64,000 bases of DNA from Sphingobium sp. Cam5-1 (GTDB lineage: Bacteria > Pseudomonadota > Alphaproteobacteria > Sphingomonadales > Sphingomonadaceae). The stretch is from assembly GCF_015693305.1 (NCBI RefSeq), contig NZ_CP065138.1, positions 2,232,001 to 2,296,000 of the forward strand, in the 5' to 3' direction. The number at the start of each line of letters is the position of its first letter. The first letter of the stretch is position 1. Below, in pieces: positions 17,310-26,650 of the stretch. The notes under the pieces were generated by a model that worked only from the letters and a program-made list of their open reading frames with translations, was not told the origin of the DNA and did no database searches. A program made the translations under genes and the position numbers.

Positions 17310-17390
17310 GGTAGCGTTCCGCCGGATGTTAATATGTCCGGTCACCTTGCTGGAGCTTCATGCCTTATATCAGCACTGCCTCGCTCCACC

Positions 17391-17481
17391 ATTCGCCCTG
17401 AGCCTGTCGAGCCGAGGACGGCGAAGTCGGCGGCTTCATCTCTTAAAATGGAAGGGCTTCGACAAGCTCAGCCCGAACGGG
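17391..17481. repeat. inverted pair of family B palindromes
   Basis: ATTCGCCCTGAGCCTGTCGAG (17391-17411) and CTTCGACAAGCTCAGCCCGAA (17458-17478) flank a spacer between two convergent genes. Same family as 12055-12132. The rest of 17310-17563 holds nothing recognisable. Confidence 0.75.
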
Positions 17482-17563
17482 GTTGGGTAATTTAGACAAA
17501 AGGCACGATGCTCCCGCCCTGCATCGTGACGACTGTTCTAAGCCCGCGCATCGGAAGTCCAGG

Positions 17564-17827
17564 TCAGCTAAGGCCGAAGCGTCGGATTAGTGTCGGCCAG
17601 CGGCGCCACGGGTTTTCTATGGGCCGATCGACCGGCCAAATGCGATGCACGTCGAGCATGTCGAAGCCTGACCGCCTTCCCTCGACCGTCACGCGCATGC
17701 CGAGATAGCGCCGCGCCGATCCGGGCACGTCGAGTTGCCACATGCCGCCGCCGTCGGTTTCCAATGCGTAACCCCATTGGCGGGCAAGCAATATTCCGGT
17801 TTCCACATGCCATGTACCTTTGGGCAT
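17564..17827 (-). CDS. DUF5818-like small protein
   Basis: 87 residues. A compact beta-rich core, ALETDGGGMWQLDVPGSARRYLGMRVTVEGRRSGFDMLDV, resembles the OB-like DUF5818 proteins found in sphingomonads; I am fairly but not fully sure of the family name. No signal peptide or membrane helix. It starts 6 bp after the end of the next upstream minus-strand gene, so they are probably co-transcribed. Function unknown. Confidence 0.65.
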   Translation of the reverse strand: MPKGTWHVETGILLARQWGYALETDGGGMWQLDVPGSARRYLGMRVTVEGRRSGFDMLDVHRIWPVDRPIENPWRRWPTLIRRFGLS

Positions 17828-17833
17828 CGCGGT

Positions 17834-18127
17834 TTACCCCGGTAGCCGTCGGCGGTGTGCCCCAGTAGCGCCACCTAACATCGACAGACGATCGAATATG
17901 GCACGTTTGAGCAGCGGGGACGAGTGGATGAGATGTTGCAGTTCGCGAATAGCGCCATCGACCACGCCCTTGTCATAATCACTGACCGTCCAGCGGCGCG
18001 TGGACGGGGACGTTGGATCGACGAAGAAGCATATCGTTTCCTGTTCGCCCGTCAGAAGCTGAACATGATGTTGCCTTAGCCGCTCGATCAGCATGTCAGC
18101 GACATAGTGTTCCCATTTCATATTCAT
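17834..18127 (-). CDS. hypothetical protein
   Basis: 97 residues (ATG 18127 or 18121), not recognised. Mixed hydrophilic sequence with RRWTVSDYDKGVVDGAIRELQHLI, no signal peptide and no membrane helix. It lies between the autotransporter terminator and the DUF5818-like gene on the same strand. Could be a small regulatory or binding protein; no function is proposed. Confidence 0.55.
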   Translation of the reverse strand: MNMKWEHYVADMLIERLRQHHVQLLTGEQETICFFVDPTSPSTRRWTVSDYDKGVVDGAIRELQHLIHSSPLLKRAIFDRLSMLGGATGAHRRRLPG

Positions 18128-18180
18128 GCCCGTCCTTCCAATCCTGGAATGTCATGTTCTGCCAGCACGGTGGCTGGAGC

Positions 18181-18211
18181 AAAAAAAGGGCGCGTCGAAA
18201 TCGACGCGCCC
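18181..18211 (-). terminator. rho-independent terminator of the autotransporter gene
   Basis: On the minus strand: GGGCGCGTCG, loop ATTT, CGACGCGCCC, then seven T. The stem is perfect over 10 bp and lies 20 bp after the stop codon at 18232. Confidence 0.93.
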
Positions 18212-18231
18212 AGTGCATGAGGAGGGTTGGA

Positions 18232-21200
18232 TCAGAAACCGAAGCTGATGCCGCCGCGGACCTGAGCCAGGCTGTTGTGCCCACCGAAGCCGTAGCCGCC
18301 GGACAGGAACAGGTTGACGCGCTTGTTCACCGATGTGTCGATGCCCAGTTCGATCAGGCCGTGACCATCGGGATCGACGCCCTTCAGGTTGAAGGCATTG
18401 CCGCCGCCCACATATTGGACGGTGCGATCGCTGCCGATGTTACCCTGGAAGCTATACTGCACCTTGGCATAGGGGCGGTAAGCCACACCATCGACATCAC
18501 CCAGCAGAGCCCCTGCCTTCACACCGATGACCGGCGAGAAGACCGTCTTCGACGCGTCATCGACGTTGAGACCGATGCCTGCGCCACCCTTTTCGGTGAA
18601 GCCGTTCATCGACCAGCGGCGAAGGGCCAGCTTACCGAAGGGCGTCACGACGAGACCGTTACCGGCCGCGAAGTCATAGCCCAGTTCAAGGCTGGCATCC
18701 CACTGCGAACCCTTGAAGTTGCCTTCGATCGTGCGGGCAAGCAGGGTCAGGTCGCGTTCGACTTCAAACTTCGAGAAGCCGTAGGCGAACTGGAAGCTGC
18801 CGTAGAAGGGGCCGAAGCCCTGCGTCGCATAGGCACCGATGGTGTAGGTGCGGACCTGCGCTTCTTCCGGCGAACCCTGAGCGGTTACGTCATGCTGACC
18901 GTAGCCGAAGCCGACACCGAAGGCGCCGTCTTCCTGATAAGCGACGTCGATACCGAAGGCGCCGCCATAGCTGTTGGTCTTGATCTTCGATGCGCCCGAG
19001 CGGGTGCCGCCCGTCTTGGCGAAGTTAGCCGAGGGGTTGAACCAGAGCTGGGTGCCCAGCGCCTCTCCATAACCGCGACGCGCCGCCAGACGGTTGACCG
19101 TGGTGTTGAAGACCGCGTTCTGATCCACCGCAGCAAGCGAACCGTAGATCTCCGCCGAGGAAAGCTCGTTGAAGACCTGCGCTGCTTGTGCGCTGTTCAG
19201 GCGCCAGTCGAGACCGGCCGCGATGTTGGCGATGTCCTGAGCGTTGGCGATCTCCGTGACCGAAGCAAAGCCGTTGCCACCAGCAGCGTCCGTCTTCACC
19301 CGGGCGATGACGTCAGCCAGAGCGCTGTCGAGGCCCACAGCGGCAGCAGCCGCGTTGGGGTTCGTCGCGCCGACAGCATAGCTGTTGCGGGTCGCTTCGA
19401 TCGACACGGTCTTGGCGGTCGTGTCATGCTTCAGGCCGAAGGTCACGAACTGCGAGCTAAGCGAAGGGGTTGCAGTTGCCGTGACGTCGCCGGTTCCAGT
19501 GTAGGTGAACAGCGTGTAGCCATCGCCCGTGGAATAGAGGCTGTCCTTCGACACGGTCACCGCGACCTTGCCAGCGAGGTTCAGGTTCCCATCCACCGTC
19601 ACAGATGACGGGGTCGAGAAGACACCGGCATTTTCGGGGGTGGTGAAGTAGGGAATGCCTACGCCGCCCGTGATCGGACCCAGGATTTCCGGAGCCGATC
19701 CGCCGTTGTTGACGTCAAGGCTGCCGAAGCGGACCAGCGAGGGGTTGACGCCTACGACCGTCGTGCCGTTGGCAGTCTGGGTGTAGTTGCCCTGCTGATA
19801 GACTTCGATGCCCTTGATGGCTTCAGGACCCGGCGTGACGATGCTGTTGCCGACCGTACGGATGAAGGTCGGTGCGCGGCGGCCGAGGACGAGGGTCGCA
19901 TCATTGTTGATGTTGCCCTTGATTCCGAAGACCGCGTCGTCCGAAGCAACGTCCAGCTGGAGTTCGCCAGCCTGTACGTTGAGGTTGCCGACATCCATCG
20001 TCCAGGCAGCAGGCGAGGAGCCTTCAGCCGGAACATATTCGGCGCCCGTCACGACGAAGGTGCCAGCACCGGTCTTGTTGACGGTGTTGACGCCCAGCAC
20101 GCGAACCGCAGTCGGGCTGAACAGACCTTCCGCCTCTTCCGGCAGGGTCGCGACTGGCGTGAAGTTCGACGTTGCGGTCGATCCGGCGATCTTGAGCTCG
20201 CTGGCGCCCAGGAAACCGCCGCCGTTCAGGTTGACGGTCGTGTTGGTCAGATACGCGCCGCTGTCGTCGCGCTGTGCGTCGATGTCGCCGAGCGTGATCG
20301 AGCCGTTGTTGAGGTTGATCGTGGCGTTGATGTCAGCCGTCTTGACGGCAGCTTCGCCACCTACGGTCAGGTTGAACGCGGCAGGATCGACCTGCGATGC
20401 GTTCAGCGGGACGCCCGATCCGGAAACCAACGACGTCAGTGCGGAAGCAACGTCGTCCTGCGTCGATACTGCACCCGTTACGGTGAAACCGCGCGAGATG
20501 CCGTTCTGATCGACCGTGTAGGTCTGAGCCGCAGGAGCAGCCGTGACGGTGACGGCGGTCGTGTTGACCGTCGCATCGACAGTGGCCGTGCCGCTGAACA
20601 CAGATCCGCCGAGTGTCGCGTTGCCCGTCAGGATGCCGTTGTTCGTGACAGCGCCAGTGACGCCTTCCAGCTCGACGTCGCCGAAGGCGATGCCGTTGTT
20701 GGTGAAGCTGGCGTTGCCGCCTGCTGGAGCCGCCGTGACGTTTGCCGCGATCGTGCGGGTGCCAGCGTCGGTCGGGTTGGTGTCGGTGATCGTCGCGGTG
20801 CCGCCTGCATCCAACGCCGAGACGCTGAAGACATTGCCCGCGAACAGGGTGCCGAGCGAACCGTTGTTGACGAGCGAGGCAGAAGCCAGGCCTTCAACTT
20901 CGACATCGCCAAGAACAGTGCCGTTGTTCGTGACCGAAGCCGCGCCGCCGACAGGCTGACCGGTGAGCGTCGTCACGACGCTGACGGGGGTGAAGCCGTC
21001 AGCCGCATAGGTGGTGACGGTTTCTTCGCTGCTGTCGAAGGCCGAGCTGCTGGCGAACAGATTGCCGCCGGTGCCGAAGTTGGCATCGCCGATGACGCTG
21101 CCTTCGCCAATGGTGATCGACGCGCCATCCACACCCGAGGCGAAGATGTTGCCAGCAACGCTGGGCACACCCTGCTGCGAGGGAGCGTCCACGACGACCG

Positions 21201-23115
21201 AAGCCTGACCGCCTGCGGAGGTGAAGCTGTTGGTTTGCGTGCTGGTCGTCAGCGTATCGATGCCGCCAGTGACGCTATAATTGTCAACGCTCTCGCTGTT
21301 GGACAGGTCGGTGCCCGAAGAGGCGAAGACCGATCCACCAACCGAACCGGTGATGTTTGCGCTGGCGTTGCCGAAGGCCGAGGTGACGTTGCCATTGCCT
21401 TCGATGCGTCCGGCATTGTTGAGCGTGGCGTTGCCAGCAACAGCCGGAGCGGCTTGGGTCGAGGACGAGGTGACAACAGCCGTGCCATCCCCAGCGGCGT
21501 CTACCGTGCGCGTTGCGGAGGTAGCGAATGCCACGTCAGCAGGCGTGAAGGCGAAAGGTCCGGTCTGCACGGTGCTGACAGACACGTTGCCGCCCACTGC
21601 TGCATCCGCGCCGATGTCGGCAGAAGCCGAAGCGGTGCCCGCGACGTTGACGTTGCCGCCTACATTGGCAGCGCCCTGAAGTGCGACCGAAGCCGCGCCG
21701 CCGGTCTGGCTCTGGGTGAACTGGGTGCTGGCCGACGAGCTGGTTCCCTGCAGGACGCCAGCGTCATAGGTGTCGGTGCTTTCCGAGTTCGTCGTCACAT
21801 TGATGGCGAAACCCTGGCTCGTCGAGGTGACGTTGCCCGAGATCTGGCCGCCGTTGACGTTGACCGCACTGCCTGCGTTGCCGGAGGAGAACACATCGCC
21901 GTTGCGGCCGGAATCGCCGGGGGCAACCGTTCCGCTGACGTTGACGGTGCTCGTACCGCCGGTGGTGGCGACATCGATCGTGTCGACGCTGGTGGCGACG
22001 ACCGTGCCGGTGCCCGCGCCATCACGCGAGTCGGTTGCAACGTCCGTGCTTGCATCGGCCTGCGAGAAGCCCTGCGCGACGGACGACACATCGCCATAGA
22101 CGCTGCCGCTGACCGTGGCCGTGCTGTTGGCGGCGGAGAATTGGCTGACGCTGCCATCATTGCCGGTGCCGAAGTTCAGCGAGCCGTTGATGCCCGCATA
22201 GGTGCCGGTCACATCGCCGCCGACGGTTTCGCTCGAGCTGCTCGACTGCGTGGTCGTGGTCGTTCCCGAAACGGTGACCGTGGGACCAGTGCTGGTCGAT
22301 ACCGTGCTGCCGCTCGACGCATTGGTCTGGCCGAGGACCTGGCCGTTGTTTGCAATGGTAATCGCGCCGGTGTCCGAATCGGCATCGACGTCGCCGCTGA
22401 TGCGGCCAGCGGCGGCATTGGTGATCGAGATGGCGCCATCGGTGGTCGAGGCCAAGGCGCTGCCGCCGACCGAGCCGCTATTGGCCAGGGTGACAGAGCC
22501 AGTCGTTGCCGTGCCGACAAGGTCGCCATCGACGGAACCGTTGTTGGTGACGGAGACGTTCGCGGCATCAAGGGCTGAGCCGATCAGGCTGCCGCCGACT
22601 TCGCCCGCGGGACCGTTGACGAGCGCAACATCACCATAGGCCGAGCCGAACACGCTGCCGCCCACCGAACCGTTATTGGTGACCGAAGCCGTGCCGCCGA
22701 AGTCCGTTGCGCTGATGCCGCCCGTGACTTCGCCATTGTTGGTGGCGGTGAAGCTGTTCGCGGCGGCGGTGCTGCCGACGCCGCCAAAGGCGATGCCGGT
22801 GACCAGGCCATCGTTGGTCAGTGAAACAGCGCCATCGCCCTCGCCAGCCGCATAGCCGCCCGCGACGAAATCATAGCCGACGCTGCCGCCGCTGATGTCC
22901 GCGCCCGAGGCGATCGTTACCGTAAGGTCAGGGTTTGCAGGAGTGGTGATCGCGGCATCGATGCTGGCGTTCACCGCGGCGCTTGTACCCGCGCCGGTGG
23001 GCACGTTCACAGTTGCGGGAGCGGCTGAGGCTCCACTGGCGTTGGCGAGGAGCGCCATCGCCGGCATCGAGGCTGACAAGAGCAGCATCCGATGCAGTTT
23101 CGAGTTATTTCTCAT
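18232..23115 (-). CDS. large autotransporter (type Va) outer-membrane protein
   Basis: 1627 residues. The signal peptide (MLLLSASMPAMALLANASGASAA) is followed by a passenger of about 1330 residues built from repeated Asn/Gly/Ser/Thr beta-strand motifs (SVTNNGSVGGSVFG, NNGTVLGDVEVEGL and variants). The C-terminal autotransporter barrel of about 280 residues starts near NRLAARRGYGEALGTQLWF and ends GGISFGF with the terminal Phe expected for BAM insertion. The passenger reads as a long beta-helix, so adhesion or biofilm roles are likely but unproven. Ribosome site AGGGGA before ATG 23115. No passenger protease motif was seen. Confidence 0.9.
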   Translation of the reverse strand: MRNNSKLHRMLLLSASMPAMALLANASGASAAPATVNVPTGAGTSAAVNASIDAAITTPANPDLTVTIASGADISGGSVGYDFVAGGYAAGEGDGAVSLTNDGLVTGIAFGGVGSTAAANSFTATNNGEVTGGISATDFGGTASVTNNGSVGGSVFGSAYGDVALVNGPAGEVGGSLIGSALDAANVSVTNNGSVDGDLVGTATTGSVTLANSGSVGGSALASTTDGAISITNAAAGRISGDVDADSDTGAITIANNGQVLGQTNASSGSTVSTSTGPTVTVSGTTTTTQSSSSSETVGGDVTGTYAGINGSLNFGTGNDGSVSQFSAANSTATVSGSVYGDVSSVAQGFSQADASTDVATDSRDGAGTGTVVATSVDTIDVATTGGTSTVNVSGTVAPGDSGRNGDVFSSGNAGSAVNVNGGQISGNVTSTSQGFAINVTTNSESTDTYDAGVLQGTSSSASTQFTQSQTGGAASVALQGAANVGGNVNVAGTASASADIGADAAVGGNVSVSTVQTGPFAFTPADVAFATSATRTVDAAGDGTAVVTSSSTQAAPAVAGNATLNNAGRIEGNGNVTSAFGNASANITGSVGGSVFASSGTDLSNSESVDNYSVTGGIDTLTTSTQTNSFTSAGGQASVVVDAPSQQGVPSVAGNIFASGVDGASITIGEGSVIGDANFGTGGNLFASSSAFDSSEETVTTYAADGFTPVSVVTTLTGQPVGGAASVTNNGTVLGDVEVEGLASASLVNNGSLGTLFAGNVFSVSALDAGGTATITDTNPTDAGTRTIAANVTAAPAGGNASFTNNGIAFGDVELEGVTGAVTNNGILTGNATLGGSVFSGTATVDATVNTTAVTVTAAPAAQTYTVDQNGISRGFTVTGAVSTQDDVASALTSLVSGSGVPLNASQVDPAAFNLTVGGEAAVKTADINATINLNNGSITLGDIDAQRDDSGAYLTNTTVNLNGGGFLGASELKIAGSTATSNFTPVATLPEEAEGLFSPTAVRVLGVNTVNKTGAGTFVVTGAEYVPAEGSSPAAWTMDVGNLNVQAGELQLDVASDDAVFGIKGNINNDATLVLGRRAPTFIRTVGNSIVTPGPEAIKGIEVYQQGNYTQTANGTTVVGVNPSLVRFGSLDVNNGGSAPEILGPITGGVGIPYFTTPENAGVFSTPSSVTVDGNLNLAGKVAVTVSKDSLYSTGDGYTLFTYTGTGDVTATATPSLSSQFVTFGLKHDTTAKTVSIEATRNSYAVGATNPNAAAAAVGLDSALADVIARVKTDAAGGNGFASVTEIANAQDIANIAAGLDWRLNSAQAAQVFNELSSAEIYGSLAAVDQNAVFNTTVNRLAARRGYGEALGTQLWFNPSANFAKTGGTRSGASKIKTNSYGGAFGIDVAYQEDGAFGVGFGYGQHDVTAQGSPEEAQVRTYTIGAYATQGFGPFYGSFQFAYGFSKFEVERDLTLLARTIEGNFKGSQWDASLELGYDFAAGNGLVVTPFGKLALRRWSMNGFTEKGGAGIGLNVDDASKTVFSPVIGVKAGALLGDVDGVAYRPYAKVQYSFQGNIGSDRTVQYVGGGNAFNLKGVDPDGHGLIELGIDTSVNKRVNLFLSGGYGFGGHNSLAQVRGGISFGF

Positions 23116-23577
23116 TCTTTATTCCCCTAGTCATCGTGCAAAGCCGCAAAGCCAGACGGCGCAAGGGGACATCCGGGCCGGGACGACACCACCCGACCTG
23201 CCGCATCTAATATGCGCGGTGAAATCCCCTTCACCCCCTGCACATTGCCAGACGCACTTCCACATGCGTGTGCGCAACTTGCGCAAATCTCCTATGCGCA
23301 ATCGCATCCATTCGCAACGGGTTTTTGTGGCAGCGCACATATGTGCGCACATTGCTGCGTGACTTGGCGGATTTATGGCGGTTCTTTGCCCGTTTTCATG
23401 AAAATTCTGGATTTCCGAGTGCGCAAATTGTATGATTGTTCAATATGCACTTGGCGGGTTTGCGGCAGCGGTGTGAACGCTTCTAGAAACAACAACGAAC
23501 AAAAGGCGACGCAAGGTTTGCGATCGTCGTTTCTCCAGGTGGTCGCACAGGTGTGCCAAGAACAGGCGCAGAAAAGC
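23116..23577. promoter_or_regulatory. divergent intergenic region with clustered TGCGCA motifs
   Basis: Lies between the autotransporter and the S24-like regulator. It holds TGCGCAA at 23271, TTGCGCAA at 23279, TGCGCAA at 23295 and TGCGCAA at 23420, plus a perfect 16-bp palindrome GCGCACATATGTGCGC at 23333-23348. The density of the motif is well above chance for 160 bp, suggesting an operator array for the adjacent regulator. The region is open in the regulator's frame, but its composition does not look coding. Confidence 0.5.
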
Positions 23578-24312
23578 ATGTCTTTTGATTATGAGTGGGA
23601 TCAGCAGAAAGCGCGGGGGCTGATCAGTTGCCTGATTGAGGAAACGGGCCTATCGGCGACGGAAGTAGCGCGCCGATCGGGATTGGCCCCATCGACGCTG
23701 ACGCGCATTTATCCGACACCTTCGGTCGGTTATTCGCTTTCGGCCCGGAGCATATCCAAGCTCAAGGAAGCATTCCCCGAGCCATTCGCCATGTGCGAGG
23801 CAAGGGGGATCACTGCCGCCCCTTCACCGGCACCTACACATTTGGTGAAGGAGCGGCCCCTGCCCTTTGCGATGCCGAGTGAAAGGACCATCCCAGTCTA
23901 TGCCGCGTCGCTGCTGTTCCCAGACGAGGACAGCATATCGCTGGCCAACGACCTGGAGATGTGGGAGGGCGACTTCACCCAGCCAGCCGCCTTTATCCCC
24001 GCGCCATTCGGCCGTGCCGACGCGAGCCGCTATTTCGCGATCTACATCCCCAGCGAAGCGATGGAGCCGCGTTTCCGGGCGGGAGAGCGAGTGATATTGG
24101 ACAGGATCAAGCCTGCGTCCATCGATACCGACGTCATCGTGCAGCTGCGCGACGAAGAGGAACGGTCGCTTTGGACGATAGGCAGACTGACCGCGCGGGA
24201 CCGCAACCTGATCGGCCTGACCCAGTATAAGGACCGGGTGACCGCATCCATTCACCGCAGCAAGGTCCGGCATATCTTTCCGATCATCGGGATGCTCGGC
24301 GACGAGGCTTGA
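23578..24312 (+). CDS. S24/LexA-like HTH regulator lacking the protease dyad
   Basis: 244 residues. The N-terminal helix-turn-helix is at about 26-45 (SATEVARRSGLAPSTLTRIY), a Pro-rich linker follows, and the C-terminal half resembles the S24 peptidase fold of phage repressors (FAIYIPSEAMEPRFRAGERVILDRI). The usual catalytic Ser of GDSMEP is Ala161 (SEAMEP), and the region where Lys is expected reads WTIGRL, so self-cleavage is probably lost. ATG 23578 is chosen because the HTH domain begins there and upstream sequence is operator-like. Likely a stable repressor of nearby genes, perhaps the divergent autotransporter. Confidence 0.8.
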   Translation: MSFDYEWDQQKARGLISCLIEETGLSATEVARRSGLAPSTLTRIYPTPSVGYSLSARSISKLKEAFPEPFAMCEARGITAAPSPAPTHLVKERPLPFAMPSERTIPVYAASLLFPDEDSISLANDLEMWEGDFTQPAAFIPAPFGRADASRYFAIYIPSEAMEPRFRAGERVILDRIKPASIDTDVIVQLRDEEERSLWTIGRLTARDRNLIGLTQYKDRVTASIHRSKVRHIFPIIGMLGDEA

Positions 24313-24355
24313 GGTCTGAAGCGGCCCGGCTGCCGCAAAGCTCAATATCGCTCGC

Positions 24356-25144
24356 TTAAAGCAGGAACTGCCCCTCTATCACCGTGCGGCAGGCGCCGGT
24401 CAGGATGACCCGGTCGCCGTCCAGACGGCAGCCGAGGCGACCGCCGCGAGCAGATGCCTGCACGGCGCTGAGCTTTACCTTATCGAGCCGGGACGCCCAG
24501 AAAGGTGTAAGCAGACAATGGGCAGAGCCTGTCACAGGGTCCTCGTCCACGCCACCGCCGGGCACGAAGACGCGGCTGAGGATGTCGCTATCCTCACCGG
24601 GCGCGGTGGCTATCAACATGATGTCGCCCAGCGCTCGTAATGCTGCGAAGTCAGGCTGGAGCGCGCGGACGGCGGCGGCGTCAGGGAAGAGGAACAGGCC
24701 GTATCCGCCGTCGCGCCAATGGGACTCAAGCGGCTCCCCACCGAGTCCGGCCGCAAGAGCCGGCAGCGCGCGCGGTTCCAAATGCCATGCGGGGAGCGAA
24801 AGGGCGTAGCCATCCCGGTCACGCATAACCGTCAGCACGCCCGCGTCGCGGGTGCGGAAGCGCAGCGCGGTGCGGCCGCCCATCAGCACATGGCCACTGG
24901 CCAGCGTGGCATGGCCGCAAAGCTTCACTTCAACCGTGGGCGTGAACCAGCGCAGCGCATAATCGGCGTCGGGATCATCGGGCGTCGGAACCGTAAAGGC
25001 CGTTTCCGACAAGTTGTTTTCAGCCGCGATCGCCTGGAGGGTGGCATCGTCCAGCCAGCGGCCGAGCGGCATCACGGCAGCCGGATTGCCGGTGAAGGGC
25101 GCGTCGGCGAATGCGTCAACCTGGGTAAAAGGAAGGCTGGTCAT
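24356..25144 (-). CDS. PhzF family isomerase/epimerase-like protein
   Basis: 262-residue member of the PhzF family (diaminopimelate-epimerase fold), cytoplasmic. It has QVDAFADAPFTGNPAAV at the start with the family's acidic residue context (ENNLSETAF), CGHATLASGH in the middle and VDEDPVTGSAHCLL near the C-terminus. Characterised members isomerise trans-2,3-dihydro-3-hydroxyanthranilate; no other phenazine genes are here, so the substrate is unknown. ATG 25144 gives MTSLPFTQVDAF; the longer frame is rejected. Confidence 0.9.
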   Translation of the reverse strand: MTSLPFTQVDAFADAPFTGNPAAVMPLGRWLDDATLQAIAAENNLSETAFTVPTPDDPDADYALRWFTPTVEVKLCGHATLASGHVLMGGRTALRFRTRDAGVLTVMRDRDGYALSLPAWHLEPRALPALAAGLGGEPLESHWRDGGYGLFLFPDAAAVRALQPDFAALRALGDIMLIATAPGEDSDILSRVFVPGGGVDEDPVTGSAHCLLTPFWASRLDKVKLSAVQASARGGRLGCRLDGDRVILTGACRTVIEGQFLL

Positions 25145-25554
25145 GGATTGGGTTTCCGCTGGCTTGTGAGGCGGATGATGACGCGCGGTGACGCCGGGCG
25201 ATAGGGCCAGCATGGAGACATTGGTCTGGCAAGCGCCGACCGATCCTGATGGCGGAAACCATTTTGGCGTTCGACGCAGGGGCCTGAGATGCCAGCTTGC
25301 GCTGGCATGACGTGGGTGGGGATACGAAATGGGCCAGCCATATGAAATGGCTGGCCCGTGTTCGCGGCTTGAGGGGACGTTTTGACCGTCAATCCAATTT
25401 TGGCCCGAAGGCCGACGAGGAATGACGCTCCCCAGGCTTACGCACTGCCGCTCGCCCTCCCGCGGGCGATCGATGCTGACGATGTTAACGCAGATTCACT
25501 GAGTCGTCTCGCGCAAACGTGACTTTCAACGGGTAATCGGCTCGTGTCAGCCGG
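25145..25554. other. 410-bp intergenic region with repeat and hairpin
   Basis: No gene recognised. It contains a family A palindrome at 25281-25312 (GGCCTGAGATGCCAGC...GCTGGCATGACG) and a perfect 10-bp hairpin GGGCCAGCCA/TGGCTGGCCC with a 7-nt loop at 25331-25357. The latter could end the minus-strand aroC operon but lacks a clear T tract. Confidence 0.6.
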
Positions 25555-26628
25555 TTATGCGCCGCCGCATTGCGCGCGATGCAGGAGTTTCTGGTCCGCC
25601 AGCACTAGCGCCATCATCGCTTCGACGACGGGCACGCCGCGAATCCCGACACATGGGTCGTGGCGGCCTTTTGTGATGATGTCGGAAGCTTCGCCATCGC
25701 GCGTGATTGTTTCCACGGGGATGAGGATCGAGCTGGTCGGCTTGAAAGCGACGCGCAGCTTCACCGGCTGGCCGGTCGAGATGCCGCCTGCGATGCCGCC
25801 AGCATGATTGGCAAGAAAGGCTGGCCCCTCTTCGCCCGGCCGCATGGGATCGGCATTATCTTCGCCGCGCAGGCGGGCAGCGGCGAAACCGTCGCCGATT
25901 TCCACGCCCTTGACCGCGTTGATGCTCATCATCGCGGCGGCGAGTTCGCTGTCGAGCTTGGCATAGAGCGGCGCCCCCCAGCCTGCGGGTACGCCGCTGG
26001 CGACACATTCGACTACTGCGCCGAGTGAGGAGCCATCCTTGCGCGCGTCATCGACCAGCTTTTCCCAGCGCTTGGCTGCTTCGGGATCGGGGCAGAAAAA
26101 GGGGTTGTTGTCGATCTCGCTCGCGTCGAAGCGCGCATAGTCGATGGCATCGCCGCCGATTTCGCTGACATAGGCGAAGATATCGACTTCGGGGATGACG
26201 AGACGGGCGACCGCGCCCGCAGCGACGCGGCTGGCGGTTTCGCGCGCGGAGGAGCGCCCGCCGCCGCGATAATCGCGAAAGCCGTATTTTGCGTCATAGG
26301 CGTAGTCGGCATGGCCGGGGCGATAGGCCTTGGCAACGTCGGAATAGTCCTTCGACCGCTGATCGGTATTCTCGATCATCAGGCTGATCGGGGTGCCGGT
26401 GGTCTTGCCTTCGAACACGCCCGACAAGATGCGGACTTCGTCCGGTTCCCGGCGCTGGGTCGTGAATTTCGAGGTGCCGGGCTTCCGCTTGTCCAGGAAA
26501 GGCTGGATGTCGGCTTCGCTGATCGGCAGGCCGGGAGGACAGCCATCGACGATCGCGCCAATGGCTGGGCCATGACTCTCGCCCCAGGTGGTGAAGCGGA
26601 ATACGCGGCCGAAGGTGTTGAAGCTCAT
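25555..26628 (-). CDS. aroC: chorismate synthase
   Basis: Makes chorismate from EPSP with reduced FMN, the last step of the shikimate pathway. The 357-residue protein shows the signatures [33 protein letters not shown] and [17 protein letters not shown]. Length is normal. It is the last gene of a minus-strand run cbpA-like, brkB, fabI, aroC; 22 bp separate it from fabI. Confidence 0.97.
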   Translation of the reverse strand: MSFNTFGRVFRFTTWGESHGPAIGAIVDGCPPGLPISEADIQPFLDKRKPGTSKFTTQRREPDEVRILSGVFEGKTTGTPISLMIENTDQRSKDYSDVAKAYRPGHADYAYDAKYGFRDYRGGGRSSARETASRVAAGAVARLVIPEVDIFAYVSEIGGDAIDYARFDASEIDNNPFFCPDPEAAKRWEKLVDDARKDGSSLGAVVECVASGVPAGWGAPLYAKLDSELAAAMMSINAVKGVEIGDGFAAARLRGEDNADPMRPGEEGPAFLANHAGGIAGGISTGQPVKLRVAFKPTSSILIPVETITRDGEASDIITKGRHDPCVGIRGVPVVEAMMALVLADQKLLHRAQCGGA

Positions 26629-26650
26629 GCCCTGCCCTTTGGCGCCTGGA

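Noticed and set aside
18013..19608. Long open frame on the + strand (531 residues) inside the autotransporter gene
   Set aside because: Antisense to the barrel domain and the terminator. The sequence has no recognisable domain; long antisense frames are expected in GC-rich DNA.
20600..22700. Regularly repeated GTTGTTGGTGAC-like segments that resembled a CRISPR or tandem array
   Set aside because: They are the coding strand complement of Asn-Asn-Gly repeats in the autotransporter; spacing is irregular and in frame.
23212..23577. N-terminal extension of the S24-like regulator
   Set aside because: The upstream frame holds repeated TGCGCA motifs and reads as Cys/His-rich random sequence; the HTH domain starts at 23578.
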